A stretch of 64,000 bases of DNA. Source: Sorex araneus. Taxonomy: Eukaryota > Chordata > Mammalia > Eulipotyphla > Soricidae. Position 1 is the stretch's first letter. Every line of letters begins with the position of its first letter. Below, piece by piece: positions 12,074-25,079 of this stretch. The position numbers and the translations under genes are program-made. The notes beneath the pieces are model-generated. The model did not search any database. It was not told where the DNA came from and saw only the letters and a list, made by a program, of their open reading frames with translations. The stretch spans positions 184,059,470 to 184,123,469 of the forward strand of contig NC_073303.1 in the NCBI RefSeq assembly GCF_027595985.1, read 5' to 3'.

Positions 12074-12290
12074 ACCTAGCAAGCTGCCCGTGGCATATTT
12101 GAAATGCCAAAAACAATGACAGATAGGTCACATTCCACTGGCCATGAAAAAGCCTCCAATTGTTGGGAAAGACAGGTAAGGAGAGGCTGCTAAAATCTCA
12201 GGGCTGAGAGAAATAAAGCCATTACTGGTACCTGTTCGAGTAAATCGATGAACAACGGCATGACAGTGACAGTGATACAGTGATGAAGAT
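12074..12290 (+). repeat. Long composite SINE, 3' part
   Basis: Starts within AGCAAGCTGCCCGTGGCATA and runs through AAAGCCTCCAATTGTTGGG, AGGAGAGGCTGCTAAAATCT and a GACAGTGACAGTGATACAGTG-like tail. 5'-truncated copy. Confidence 0.8.
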
Positions 12291-12664
12291 GAAATTTTCC
12301 TTCCCCCTTTTCATGTTGGATGTTATTTATTTCTTGACTAATTATTCTGAATAATGATTCCAATAATGTTGACTGAGGTGAAAAAAATAGGGAACTATAA
12401 ACCACTGTATAAGACACTAGAAAATGGAAAACTATTGTATGATCATAGATTAGTTGAAATGACATTGATGTGACCATACTACCTAAGGCACTATAAAGAT
12501 TCAATGTGTACCCCATCAAGACCCATGTCTTTTTTTCAGTTGCTAAAGTATATTTGGAAGCTTCTAAAAGAGCCAAAAGACTCTCTGGAAAAAAATGATG
12601 GTACACATTTATTGTCCTGATATTAAATAACTACATAATTTCATAGTAATAAAAACTGTGATCC

Positions 12665-12840
12665 TTATAGGACTGGAACAAGAGTATAGCTTATAGGGTG
12701 GTTTGCCTTTCACATGACCAACTTGCATTTGATCTCTAACATCCATATGATACTGTAAGCATTGCCAGGGGTGATCTGTTAGTGCAGAGGCAGGAGTAAG
12801 CCCTAAGTATTTCCTGGTGTGACCCAAAACCCCCTTCTTA
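12665..12840 (+). repeat. Short shrew SINE inside L1
   Basis: GGACTGGAACAAGAGTATAG head, GCATTGCCAGGGGTGATCTG, GCAGAGGCAGGAGTAAGCCC, GTGTGACCCAAAACCCCC. Confidence 0.75.
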
Positions 12841-13553
12841 AAAATTCATGGGTCCTGAAATAAAAATAAAGCCTGAATCTCAGAAAAATGGATTGCAGTT
12901 GAGAGCCTAGAGAATACCCTCAGATACATGCACAGTTAATCTATGGCAAAGGAACTCTGTGCTTGCAGTGGAGCAGGGGAATGCTTCTTCAACAAATAAT
13001 ACTGGGAAAACTAATTATCCATGTGAAAAAATAAAACAAAGATTCTTAAGCCATGTTACCCATGAATGTTAACTCAAAATTGACTAACACAATCTAAAAT
13101 TGTATCTAAAACTGCAAGTAATATTGAAGACAATAAGCAGAACTCTCCATAATGATGACTCCAGAGGTTTCCACAATGATTAGGTGTCATTGATTCAGGA
13201 AACAAGAACAAATACATAGCACTCCATAGCACTGAAAAGTTTCTGTACTGGAAAAGAAATTATGACTAAAATAAAAAGAGCCCTGCTGGGTGAGAGACAG
13301 TATATGCTCATCATGTCTCTGACAAAGGCTACTCCTGCATTAAGCACGGCTTTCTCCTACACTCAGTAATTACAAGATATATAAAGCATTCACAAACTCA
13401 CAAAAAATTAAAAGTATGAGATGAATTTAATATTCTCTAAGCAGGCATGCAGAAAACCAACAGGCATGTTTAAAAGTGTACATCAATGGTTATTAGATAA
13501 GTATAAATCAAAATGACAATGAGATATCACATCAAACAAATGAGAATATTTAT

Positions 13554-13680
13554 TCTTCCCTTCCCTTCCCTTCCCTTCCCTTCCCTTCCCTTCCCTTCCC
13601 TTCCCTTCCCTTCCCTTCCCTTCCCTTCCCTTCCCTTCCCTTCCCTTCCCTTCCCTTCCCTTCCCTTCCCTTCCCTTCCC
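13554..13680. repeat. (TTCCC)n satellite-like array
   Basis: About 25 perfect pentanucleotide units with no internal variant visible, lying between L1 sequence and the T-rich start of an inverted SINE. Confidence 0.97.
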
Positions 13681-13689
13681 TTTTTTTAA

Positions 13690-13846
13690 TTTTTTGTTTT
13701 TGCTAATTTAATTTTAGGGTCACACCCAGCTATACTCAGAGCTTCTCCCTCTGTATTCAGAGATAATTCCTGGAAGGCTCAGTGAACTATATGGGGTACA
13801 GTGCAGGGAATCAAACCAAATCCTTGTTATCTATGTCTTCATCCCG
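13690..13846 (-). repeat. Short shrew SINE, diverged
   Basis: TTTTAGGGTCACACCCAGC start and AGTGAACTATATGGGGTAC core. The tRNA head at the right is strongly mutated. Confidence 0.65.
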
Positions 13847-14389
13847 GAGAAAACTCCACTTATAAAATTCAGAAACAACCTGCTCTCAGGAATGTGAAAA
13901 ATTAGCTCTCATCTGTTACTGATGGAATTTTACACTGGCCCAAACTGCACAGAAAACAGTGGAACTACTACTCAAAAAATTAATAGAGATTCCATACAAC
14001 CCAGCAAATCCACTATTGGGCCCCTGTCTGACAAATAAAAAGCATTAATCCAAAAGGAGGGATTGAAATACCTATGTTGATTGTGAGGCAGTTTATAATA
14101 GCCAAGACCTAAAAGCAACCAATATGTTCAACAAGGACAGTGGAAAAAGCAATTATGTTACATATACGCTAAGCTATAAGAAAAGATGAAATCTTGCAGT
14201 TCACTACAGTTTTGCCTAATTTGGAGTCATACTGAATGAACTGAATAAAAATGAGGACACACTCCGAATGACCTCACTCATAGGTGTTAGTGTTGGACCT
14301 CACTCCTGGTGGAGAGTGTCGGGTAGTGACTTTTTTTTTCCTATAACATTAATATAAGTAATATTGTAAATTAAAAAAAAAAGTTGGAT

Positions 14390-15550
14390 GAAGTCATTTA
14401 TCCAATTCTAAGAGCTTTACTACCTTAGAAATTCCTTGTTTGATGGATCATTGATGGTTTTAACAATCACTTAGTGAGAATTTATGCCTGTTTTAGTAAT
14501 ACGCTGGATCCATAGACAAGTCTCCTAGCCCTAGAGTGTTGTTCTGGCTTTAACTATTATTTACTGTTTCTTTATCTCCCTGATTTCTTTAACTATTGTG
14601 GCTTTGTTTAATCATAATCATTGTTCACATTCCTGACAGTAATTTTCTTCCAATTTGCCCAGTTTTGATGTTAATTTGAATTTAAATCACATCGCTCTTG
14701 CCTGCCTAAAAGAAAACTTTCTCAAATATTTCTGTGGAAAAACATTCTGTCTTTCTTCCTATAGTCATTGCTCTCCTCCCTCTATTTACTTAAAACTTAG
14801 CAGTAATTTATCTCTTCTAGTCTCATTTAAACTTCCCTCCAAATGTAGAACTTTAGACAAATACTACTCTTCAATCCTGGCTTTGCTACTCAATTTTTCT
14901 CTGTTTATAGGCCTACATCTTTTCATTCTTCAGTTAGAGTGCTAACTATAAGATGCTGATGTATCATTTATGAGATTCATATATTATCAAAAGAATAAGA
15001 GAATTGCACTCTCTTCATAACATATTAGCATATGATTCAAAACAATATATTTATTCAATAAAGAGCATGCGCATGTTTGTGTGCACAGAAATTGTTTCTG
15101 CATGCACACGGTTTAAAATAGATCATATCAGTGAAAGTTTCTTTATTTTGTACACCAGCACAATGCAGGTGTAACTGTCAAGTAACTCAACAACGCTAAA
15201 TAAAAGGATAAATTGATTTAGATTCTTTCTTGAAAGAGAGCTCAAGGATAGGACTTTAGAAAAGAAGCTTTTGAGCTAAAAACTGAGATAAGACTCAACT
15301 TTGCTGATATCTAGAGGAAAAAACATTCTGAATGAAGACAGAACAATTTTAGGGACCCTGAGATTATAAGAAAATTCACATATTTAACAAGCATTTATAA
15401 CATGTAGTGACAAAGAGACAAATGTTATAGATCTAAATGACCAATGTGGAAAATGGTATTGCTTACGAACTGCTTTTTTCAATTAATCTGTGGAAGGTTC
15501 AGTTCCTATGTTACTAAGAAAACCTGAGAAATGAACAAAAAACTGAAAGA
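14390..15550. other. Unique AT-rich intergenic DNA
   Basis: The 96-residue open frame at 14655-14945 has no recognisable domain and is read as chance. Confidence 0.45.
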
Positions 15551-15552
15551 CA

Positions 15553-15690
15553 GAGCAGAGAGAACATTTGTCTTGTATTTGGACAATCTGGATCTAATTC
15601 CTGATGATGCATATTGCTCCCAAGTGCTGTCAGGAGTGATCCTTGAGCACAGAGTTAGAAGGAAGCACATGGTCTCAAAATAACAAGAGG
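15553..15690 (+). repeat. Degraded short SINE
   Basis: Recognisable only by TTGTCTTGTATTTGGACAA, GCTGTCAGGAGTGATCCTTG and the order of these blocks. Confidence 0.5.
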
Positions 15691-15939
15691 AAAATTTGAG
15701 AAATTACAGTAGCTTCAATCACAGTTTATTCTTTATAATCCCCCATCCCCGTTGCTTATCAGCATAAAATATGACACATTGTCACTCAAGATACCATGCT
15801 GAAGATACTTTACCTCAACATTGACTCCCATAATCACATTGTGTGCTTGTGTTGCTTGCAAATATTGGTTTCTTGTGAATAGAACTGCAAAAAGCTTAGC
15901 GGTACAAAGGTCTTTTTCAGATTGTTATCTGGGGATCTC

Positions 15940-16830
15940 CTATAGATATATTGATGTGTCTCAGAACAGATGATTGGATAAAGACACTGGTGATCTGTAC
16001 ACAATGAAATACCACAATTTTAATAGAAGCTGAGATATTATTGTGAGTATGTGGATAGAACTGGTGGAGATCATGCTGAGTGAAGTCACTCACAAAGGAA
16101 AGAAGCGATACAGAATGACCTCTCTCATTTGTGGGATGTAAATAAAATAAGAGTACAACAAACGGCCAAAGGCAATATAACTGAAGAGTTGCTCACTGGA
16201 CGTGGGCTTACCTGGTTTACCTGGTGATAAAGAGCAGGATAGGAGGTGGGTGATTTACCAACCTAAACCCAATGGCATCATCATCTCTGACTCCTGGTTT
16301 AACAGTCACAAAGAATGATACAGATAGTGAGTCTCTAGGGGAAAAGCTAGCTTTGATAGCACTTTACAAGTTCATATACTGGCCCTTTATTAATACAATG
16401 TCTGCTCACCTCCCTGACTTCCTGGCTTCAGACATGTTATTGTTCATATTAACAGGTATAATGAGAACATTTAGCAGAAACCTTAAGAACAAAGGCTGGG
16501 ATATTTACATAGCTGTGTCTATAGGGTGATAATCATGAGACACCTTTAACATATAGCATAAAATAATGGAAGTCTTCTAGTATATTTTAGTAAGGCATTT
16601 CCTGCCTAGGGACACATTTGTGTCCCTCATTGTCTAACCTAAGCTAAAATTGTTTTACTCAGGAACATATAGACCTTAGAGGTTTTATTAAGCTAACTAT
16701 TTTCCACGTGGAGAAGTCCTTGGGACATTGGTAGAAGGAAGGAGAGGCTTTGTGACTAGGTGTGGTATTGGACGGATGTATGCAGAAAGCTATCATAAAC
16801 TATTATAAATCATGATGCATCAATAAAATT
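15940..16830 (+). mobile_element. L1 3' end
   Basis: GATTGGATAAAGACACTGG, GTACACAATGAAATACCAC, ATCATGCTGAGTGAAGTCA and ATTTGTGGGATGTAAATAA follow the order of the last part of ORF2 in mammalian L1. It runs into a 3' UTR ending near CAATAAAATTAAATC. Interrupted by stops; inactive. Confidence 0.65.
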
Positions 16831-18370
16831 AAATCAAAACAGGTATAAGATAAAACATTTTATTTCTTCATAAATAAACATATCTTGCCAACTTCTACTT
16901 ACACATACAAGTCAGAGTTGTTATATATTTTGGGTAAATAAATATTTTTAGCAAACTATTGATTTTGTTTGTTGGAAGCTCAGAGATTTTTTATTTTGAA
17001 AGATGATTAAGTCACCTTTTGGGGTTTGGCATGGGATTTCATTAAGCTACTTTTATTGTTATTTCTCTTTTGCTCCCACCTAATCCTCTCCAGAGTTGAA
17101 AAGCCTTATATCTGAATGTGTTTGAGAGAGCAGATGGTGCTTTATTAGGGACTAGGTCTAGATTCGCTATTTGTGAGAGAAGAGATGAATTTAGATATTC
17201 TATTATCTCCTTTGATGTCTTTAATTTTAATAGCTAGGGATAATTTTATAAAGCTAAATTTGAGTTTTATTAGTACAAACATACCTGTCATGATTAGCCA
17301 ATGCATAGTTTCACTATTAAATAATATTCAAAATGGTTCTCCAGGTTGTTAATTTGGCCTTTAAATACAAGTTAAAAGGAAGGAAATGATATAGTGGGAG
17401 TAGAAGAATGAAGTGCTAGGTGAAGTAGATAATTTTATTGTCCATATTCAATCTCACCATAGAAAAGTTATCTAGTCAAAATGCATAACTGAGTTGGCTA
17501 AGGGGATAGATAGCAACCGATAAAAGGAAGCTCTTGGCCAGAAAAATCTCTCTTTGCCCAGGACCTACTCTCAGACAGACCCTGGCAGGGCACAGTACAA
17601 TGGCTCTAACCAGAGTCTAAGAAAAACCAAAGGTACAGGGGGTCAGGGGGTAAAGTCCTTGAGACACCCAGAAACAGGTTTTAAAACAGCAAGCTCCAGT
17701 GAGGAGGCATCGGTGTCAGTGCTCTAGGAGTGTTTTCCAAACTAATCAAGTGTACATTAGGTAAAAAACAGTGGAAGGATAGGACCAAGTCATCATATTC
17801 TGGGGGTGAGCAGACAGCAAGGACTTTGGACTGGAAGGTCAGGGACAGTATGGGTGACGCTGCACACAGATGAAATGATGGGCCTGGACATTGAAGAGGG
17901 ATTCCTCACCCTCTCAAATTGTACAATAAACTTTAATTTCTCAGGCTTCTGACTTTTGTGTGCAAATACCTGTAAGTAATCACAGCTATGATTCCCAGTG
18001 CTATTTCTGGCACACCAGAGTCAGGTGTGTATGAACATCACAATTAAAGGAGTCATTTCCTGGTGAGCATCAAAATTGAAGTAAAACTGTTCCAAGAACC
18101 ATAGTTAGGAATGCTATCCCCCCTCTGTCATGTGTGAATGTGAGTCCCATAACTAAAGTGTGTGATACAATCCCTGGATTTCTATGTGAGTATATCAACC
18201 TGATGTGAAAGTTCTACAGCCAAGCATTTGTGTTTCACATCAACAGGTGGAAAGAGAGGTGAAAATATTTTCTAGATTATTTTTCATGTTATTTTATTCT
18301 AGCTCTTACACTTTTTTCTCTATCATCTCACTGAGCTTGTTGTTGCCACAGTTTAAATTTCTAAGAGTCA
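16831..18370. other. Intergenic DNA; possible old LINE 3' end
   Basis: Most is unremarkable. The stretch 17640-17950 is G-rich and ends AATAAACTTTAAT, which loosely resembles the LINE-type 3' ends elsewhere in the window, but I cannot align it with confidence. Confidence 0.35.
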
Positions 18371-18418
18371 TCTCTGTCTCTCTCTGTCTCTCTCTGTCTC
18401 TCTCTTTCTCTCTCTCTT
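18371..18418. repeat. (TC)n / CTGTCT microsatellite
   Basis: TCTCTGTC units repeated three times, passing into pure (TC)n. Confidence 0.9.
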
Positions 18419-19431
18419 TTCTGGGTATTCCTTTTCATAGCATTTTGTACTTGTGTGCTTGTACACCACTTTTACATCCCTCAAAATTTTTCATTATGAA
18501 GTATAATTGTTGAAATTTCATTACATTGGCTGCCTTAATTTAATTGCTCTGTCGCTTTTGTAGAGGATAACACATATAGAGGAATTATTCTCTACTTTCT
18601 TTGAAACACATTGCTATGTTTTCACAGAAAAGTAATTGTGTTCATCATAGAAACTCTGACATCTCCCATTCATGTCAGAATAAATAGATGACTGTTTGAC
18701 CTAACACACAAGAAACCATTTACTTCACAAAATCATCTGCAGGCATGAAATTTAGAATAAGGGCTGAATGTATGGTATAAACTTAAACAAAGGGGTGATT
18801 TTAATAAGCTTCATTTTAAAGTATTGTTGAACCCAGGCATTTCATAACAAATTCTCATAATTTCCTTCTCAATTTCTGGGCATATATTAACCATATTAGT
18901 ATTTATACACAGGTTGAAAAATGAACTCCCTAAAAGATCTAGAAATATACTTAATTGTCATGGCATATAATATCTTAAAGCAATTGAAATTTGATACAAG
19001 ATTTTAGTGAAATCTCAGTGTTTAGTAAATGGTACCTTCTGCATGAGAGGAAAAATAGATACATTTAGAATACCATTTCAAGGCAACATAAACTCTACCT
19101 ACAAAAAAATGACAGAATAGTAGAAAAATATTCAAAGAATAATTACACATATAAATATGTAACTACCAACCGTGAAAATTTCAATGAAGAACATTCCATA
19201 GTAATCAAAGAGTCATGATCTGAAGCAGAATGATATCATAAAAATGTAATAATACTTGGGTGAAGAGCTAAAAAGTGGGGAGTTAAAGAATTAGTATGGA
19301 ATGACCAACTATACTACCAGGAAACATTCTTGGAAATAAACAAAAATGAAAGAATATTAAAGAACACTTGACAATTAAAGGTAAAGTTCAAGAAGAATGA
19401 GGATATGTTTATATAAATATAAAATTATAGG
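18419..19431. other. Unique AT-rich intergenic DNA
   Basis: Nothing supportable seen. Confidence 0.4.
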
Positions 19432-19592
19432 GACTGGATCAATAGCGGGAAGGGCGTTTGCCTTGCACGAGGCCGATCTGGATTTGATTCCCAGCATCCC
19501 ATATGGTTCCCTGAGCACTGCCAGGGCTAGTTCCTGAGTGCAGAGTCACAAGGGACCCCTGTGCATTGCCGTGTGTGACACAAGAAGCATAT
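19432..19592 (+). repeat. Short shrew SINE
   Basis: GGGACTGGATCAATAGCGGG head, TTGCCTTGCACGAGG, CATCCCATATGGTTCCCTG, then an AT-dinucleotide tail. Confidence 0.85.
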
Positions 19593-19734
19593 ATATATAT
19601 ATTTATATATATATTTTTATGTAAACATTTATACATATAGACAAAGTTTATATATAAAGACAAAGTTTAGGTTACACCTACTTCTATATCACAGTACTAT
19701 TTTTGAATTTTATATACAGTATTCCCAGGACTTC

Positions 19735-19979
19735 TGGAGCGATAGCACAGTGGGTAGGGCATTTATCTTGCAATGACCAACCTGGGCGCGATACCTCTGT
19801 CTCTCTGGGAGAGCCTGGCAAGCTGCCGAGAGTATCCCGTCCACACGAAGAGCCTGGCAAGCTACCCGAGGCATATTCGATATGCCAAAAACAGTAACAA
19901 GAGTCTCACAATGGAGACGTTACTGGTGCCCGCTGAAGCAAATAGATGAACAATGGGACGATTGTGATACAGTGCTATG
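19735..19979 (+). repeat. Shrew SINE, long-body type
   Basis: TTCTGGAGCGATAGCACAG head, GAGCCTGGCAAGCTGCCGAG then a second GAGCCTGGCAAGCTACCCGAG, GATATGCCAAAAACAGTAAC, ACGTTACTGGTGCCC and a TGATACAGTG end. The internal duplication within the body is clear here. Confidence 0.9.
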
Positions 19980-20008
19980 ATTTGTATGAGTTATAAATTA
20001 GTCATATA

Positions 20009-20835
20009 TTTCATATATTACATGGTGCCTGGTGCTGTGTAATTCCACCAACCGCCAATATCCAGAGATTATAAAACCAAGCTCCCAGAAGAGAGAGACG
20101 CAGAGTCTCTTGCGTCCCTCACCTGGCTGTCTTCACTGGGGCCCCTAGAAGGGGACAGGTTGCCTTTCCCTTCTCACCTCAAGCAGAGCCTTGACAGTTG
20201 AAGACCTCCGGAACCCAGCCACAGCCATGCTCAAGGCCACTCTCCACATATCCGGACGAGCCTCACACATGAAGGGACTAGCAGAGAAACACAGGTGTGC
20301 GGGACCCGGGGCTGAGATCTCCAAGCCTGCTCAGATTGGGACTGAGACTTCTCCATCCAGACCCCCCATTAGCCACACTCACAAACTGCCCCCAGTGCCG
20401 TGTAATCCCAGCAATGGCCAACATCTAGAGACTATAAAACCATGCTCCTGGACATCTAATAGCCTTGTTCTCCCTTTTGGAGAACCTGACAAGCTACCTA
20501 CAGTCTACTGCCCACTTGGGAGAGCCTTACAAGTTCCCCATGGCGTATTCATATCCCAAATACAGTTAAAGATATATATGTACCTCTTGAAGAGCCTGGA
20601 AAGCTACCAAGAGTATCCCGCCCGCACGGCAGAGCCTGGCAAGCTACCCGTGATGTATTTGATATGCCAAAAACAGTAACGATAGGTCCCATTCTCTTGA
20701 CCCTGAAAGAACCTCCAATCCTTGGGAAAGACGAGTAAGGAGAGGCTGCTAACATCTCGGGGCTGAGTGTAATAGAGACGTTACTGGTGCCTGCTTAAGT
20801 AAATGGACGAAGAACAGGATGACAGTGATATACAC
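20009..20835 (+). repeat. Long composite SINE, near full length
   Basis: The longest copy in the window. The GCCGTGTAATCCC / CCAACATC / AGAGACTATAAAAC block occurs twice, once near 20025-20080 and again near 20396-20450, on either side of the GAAGACCTCCGGAACCCAGC segment. The end shares the ordinary long-body SINE 3' part (GATATGCCAAAAACAGTAAC, ATGACAGTGATATAC). Confidence 0.8.
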
Positions 20836-20837
20836 AT

Positions 20838-21300
20838 ATACACATTGGAATAATATTCAGCTATAAGAAAAGATGAAAACTTGTTGACTGGAGGCAGTTA
20901 TAAAGAGAGGGACAAGTACAAAATTATCTGTTGTTTGTGGGATTTATAAAACATAGTAAAGGGACATTGGGCAGAGGAAACAATGTGAGAGTTGGTCAAC
21001 AGAACTGAGTTTACTAATGAAGAGAGAAAGGGTAGAGAAGTGTGACATTATCAATAACAGTATTTTGTGATAGAGTGTCAATCAAAAGTGGGAGCAGCAG
21101 CAACAACAATAACAAAGGACACACAGTAATATACTATACAATGTTTTTAACTGCCACTAAAACTCATGAAAGTAAGAGAAGTCTGTAATGCCATGTAATC
21201 TGAGTCCAAATTACTAATTATTTGATGTAAGAAGTTTATAATACCCTCCTACCTATTTCTAGCCATAGAAATGAGACTAATATTTGAAGTTATAATGTAC
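20838..21300 (+). mobile_element. L1 3' end fragment
   Basis: ATTGGAATAATATTCAGC, CTATAAGAAAAGATGAAAAC and GTTTGTGGGATTTATAAAAC match the terminal ORF2/3' UTR order of mammalian L1. The right boundary is approximate. Confidence 0.55.
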
Positions 21301-24104
21301 AGAAAAATAAATCAAATACAGAAAGTATGTGGACCATACTAGTTCCAAATTAAGTGTTTTGCGTTGTCATTTTGAAAACTGTTCAATGTTAGAAACTGGC
21401 ATTGATAGATTTGATAGAGGGTAAATTTCAGAGTACTCAGCTCAATGAAACGCCAAAAGACAGAGGCTCAAAAATAATTTATTAAATCTTTAAAAGAGCA
21501 ATATCTAAAGACTGTCATTGTAAACCTTCCTCTGATTTTACATGCAGGCTGCATATTGAAAAGCTTTACTCTAATAGTAGATATATTATCTCCCTGAAAG
21601 TGTAACAATGGAAGCTTTCAAATTTTTAAAACCTTGACTAGTAAGTTTATCTTCTACTTTCTGAAGTGATCTCACATAAATTATTTGTATCACAAACATA
21701 AATATATGAAAGTTGCAAGGTGACAGCTATGTACATTGATGTCATATTAAGCTTACAAAAAAGGAACTTTGATGATTCACTTTTAACAGAAATAGATGAA
21801 GATAAAGCGTGCCTTGATTTTTCTTTATGATAGCATTCCATAGAGAGTCCATGCTTTGGAATATAAAAAGCTTGATGATAATATGACTGATATGGAACAC
21901 TCAGATCCAGAGAGTGAGCGGAAGTGTTTAATGTCCTTGTATTGAACTCAGAGGAGATAAAACCAGACAGATACAATTATAGAATGTATAAGTCGATAAC
22001 AAGCTACCCCTCCCTAACCAGAATCTCATCAGTTCTGACTCTCCTTAAAGAAACACACTTGAATTTATCTCTTTGCACTACAACCAGTGTTGTTCTATAC
22101 ATAAAATAAAAATGATAGCATTAGAAAAAAATGATAGCATTAGAAAGCACACTGTTTATTAGATATATCTAGACTGCTTTAAAATTACTGTTTTATGTCA
22201 GTGTATCTCATATTTCACTAAGAATAATTTTTAATGTGGTGTTTTATTAATAATATTTTCTTAGATATTTGAAAGAAGTACAGCACTACTTTTAGGAAAG
22301 CAATTAGGAAAGTGCCTTACTATGAAAGTATATGATATAGTCCTGGCAGCTTTGGTTTCAAGATTCCCTGGGAAATGTTTTTTATAGAGAAGAAAGTACT
22401 AGGAACAAAAAAGGAATGCATTGTAGTATAGATAAAAAAGAAACAACAACAACTAAAACAAAGTTAAAGGGCAACACAAAGTGAAATTGTAACACAAAGC
22501 AGAATATAGGAATTAAGTTTTGCGACAGCAAAATTGGAGTCACAAAGAGATAGAGTTATAAAGGTCATATTTTGATGCAAAGAATATAGCTGAAATGTAC
22601 TTGTTAGCTAGAGCAAACACTTTGGAGTTAAAAAGAGATGAAACGCTGGTCATACAAATCCAAGAAGATAATGACTCCCAAAACCTATATGAACAACTTA
22701 AAAATATATATATCTGAATAGATACAACCATACATATACAGAGGCAAGGAAGCTTGAGGTGAGAATTGTTCAATGTATACCTGTTGCAAAAATAATATAA
22801 CTATAATGGCTTTAATATCACTGGGACTGGAAGTTGAAACTATGTTCTAGTTCAGATAGCAGTTACGGCTGGTTCTATGACTACTAATAAAAGTGCCTAT
22901 TTCCCCTGGCAATAACGTCTATCACTGCAAACATAATAGGAATTTTGTAAAGACAAATATATAAGAATGTTGACCTCTTGGGAAAATGACTGATTAAATT
23001 TAATGTACATTCTTTTCTTTTATTTATTTTTCTTCTTTGAGCCTGAGTTCTTTGGTTTCATATCCATTTTGGTTTGCCACCTTTTCAGATAATAAAAGTG
23101 AAACACTCATCTGACTTAAATTATGTGATCTAAAAGTGTTTAAATTAACGAATATTTTGGTAATGAATTTTGAACAGAAGTTAAACTTAATTCAGCTAAG
23201 GGAGTCACTTATTTGAAGAATGCTTTTGTGTCTGATGATATGATTTCAAATATTATTCCAGTATTGTCTGGAATTGGTGAGGAGATTTTCTAAGAAATGT
23301 GAAGTTAGTAACTGATTTACTGGTATTAGAGTCATAAAAAGGATAATATTGCCACTTTGCCCAAGGTATTCCTATGCTATTTTGTTATTTATGAGTCACT
23401 TGCTCTGCTGGAAAACAAACAGCTGCATCAGTATTTTCCTGGATATTAAAGTCACTATTATTGATGCTTCTGAACTTGATGTATCATCTCATAGGGACAC
23501 TGCATACAAAGCCCTTGTAAATACACAATTTATTACCAAGAAAGCTGTTTAATGAAAATGTCCGCTGCATGTAAGGAAAACTACAATTGTCTATTTGGAC
23601 AACATTCAAATTCTATTTCCAATTATGTGTTAGTATGAGGCTTGCCTGGATTTTGCTCTCTATCATTCTCTTTTAAAATCTCAGTCAGATGATTATTGAT
23701 TTTTTTTCTGCAATGGTTGTTAAATATGAACAACCAGTATATATCAAGAATATTGTCGATGGGTTAGAGAAATGTAACTCCAATCCACAGATGCCCTATG
23801 GAACTCTTATTTACTTAGTAATTTGTGCAAAATGACTAACAAGCCTGATTTAGTTTAATTATTCATAATTGTCTTTGTCTTCAGTCCATCAAGAAAAGTT
23901 GAGGATGCTATGCGATAAAGCAATAATTTGATTGCTTATCAATCAAAGTATTTATTCTCCTAAGCTGAGGAAAGAAAGTTTCAAATATTACCGACTCTGA
24001 TATAAAACAAGAAGAAAACATTTAAGAGATTTTAATTCATTATAAATATTTTTCTGTTTCTTTTTTATGAAAGTTGATATATATTTCTTTCTCTCTTTTT
24101 TTTT
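21301..24104. other. Unique AT-rich intergenic DNA
   Basis: Several short open frames on both strands, none with a recognisable motif. A direct duplication AAAAATGATAGCATTAGAAA occurs at about 22108-22146. Confidence 0.45.
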
Positions 24105-24275
24105 GGCTTTGTTTTGGTTTTTTGGCCACACTCTCAGTGCTCAGGTCTTACTTTTGCACTCAGGGATCACTTCTGGAGGACTTGAGGGATGATATAGGAT
24201 GCTGAAGATCAAACCCGAGTCAGCTGTGTCCAAGGCAAAACCCTACTTGCTGTACAATCACACTGTCTCTGTGCT
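24105..24275 (-). repeat. Short shrew SINE, diverged
   Basis: TTTTTTGGCCACACTCTCAG, CACTCAGGGATCACTTCTGG and CCAAGGCAAAACCCTACTTG mark the inverted SINE. Confidence 0.7.
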
Positions 24276-24419
24276 GACGTATATTTTAAAAATAAATAAT
24301 ATCCAATTAAGCTGAATATTCAATTTTAAGATAGAATGCATCTTATCTCAACAAATACTAATTTTATTTTGCAAGATAATTAAAGTGCCTTTTTTTTAAG
24401 GAGTAAATTTAACATAATT

Positions 24420-24645
24420 GGGTCCATATAGATAGTACATTGGATTTTGGACTTGTCTGTCTCTCTCATGATCTGGGACTTGTCTGTCTTTCTCATGTCT
24501 CTCTCATGATCCCGAGGATCTCAATCCTAGGGAACTTCTTATGGCCCCTAGAGTTCCAGGAGTGATCTCTGAGTGTCGAGCCTGAACTAAGCCCTGAGTA
24601 CTACTGGATGTAGCCCTACCCCCTTTCTTCCCCCTCCCCAAGAAA
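24420..24645 (+). repeat. Short shrew SINE with internal duplication
   Basis: The GGGACTTGTCTGTCTTTCTC segment is repeated inside the element (24455-24510). GAGTTCCAGGAGTGATCTCT and AAGCCCTGAGTACTACTGG define the rest. Confidence 0.6.
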
Positions 24646-24649
24646 AACA

Positions 24650-25079
24650 GAAATTGGCAGAGTGTAGTAATTGTGGTTTGTTGCAGGTCCCTGCTTCCTT
24701 ATTCCTGGTTGTCTTGCCAAATGTTGTAGGTGACTGTGGTGAAGTGAAGAGCAAGGGACGATGTAGCCTCCAGAGAGAGAGCTGTCACCTCCGGGCTTGA
24801 CTCATAGCCATCTCCCTGAAGAAACAGGGAGCAGAGGAATCCACACTAGTAAAGTCTGACACTGCCCGCCATGTGATATGGTCCACTAATGTCCCACTGA
24901 CCTCCGGGAGCCTCTGTCCAGCTGCATCAAGGTCCACTTGATTTTCAGTGTCCTCACCACTTGAGATCTTGGGGAACCTTCAGACCAGGCTGGAGCAAGA
25001 AATGCTCTTTAGAGGAAAGCAAAGCCAGTCTTGACCTCTTCCCAGGTTCTCAGATCCAGTTCCTACAGTCCTGCAAAAA
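24650..25079. other. Unassigned, moderately GC-rich segment
   Basis: Less AT-rich than its neighbours and stop-interrupted in all frames. It may be an old retrocopy or repeat; I cannot name a parent. Confidence 0.3.

Larger units (their letters stand above)
12330..14382 (+). mobile_element. L1 ORF2 3' region, broken by later insertions
   Basis: Nucleotide order follows the 3' half of mammalian L1 ORF2: a GACCATACTACCTAAGGCAC / AAGATTCAATG block at about 12470-12510, an ACTCAAAATTGACTAACAC block near 13070, AATCAAAATGACAATGAGAT near 13506, and a late block with AAACAGTGGAACTACTACTC near 13955. It ends in poly(A) at about 14371-14382. A SINE (12665-12840), a pentanucleotide array and another SINE (13690-13846) interrupt it. 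Reading frames are destroyed, so it is inactive. Confidence 0.75.

Noticed and set aside
12190..12606. 138-codon minus-strand frame
   Set aside because: Antisense of SINE and L1 ORF2 sequence.
20191..20679. 162-codon plus-strand frame
   Set aside because: Falls entirely within the composite SINE; similar frames recur at 3624-3818 and 32467-32889 for the same reason.
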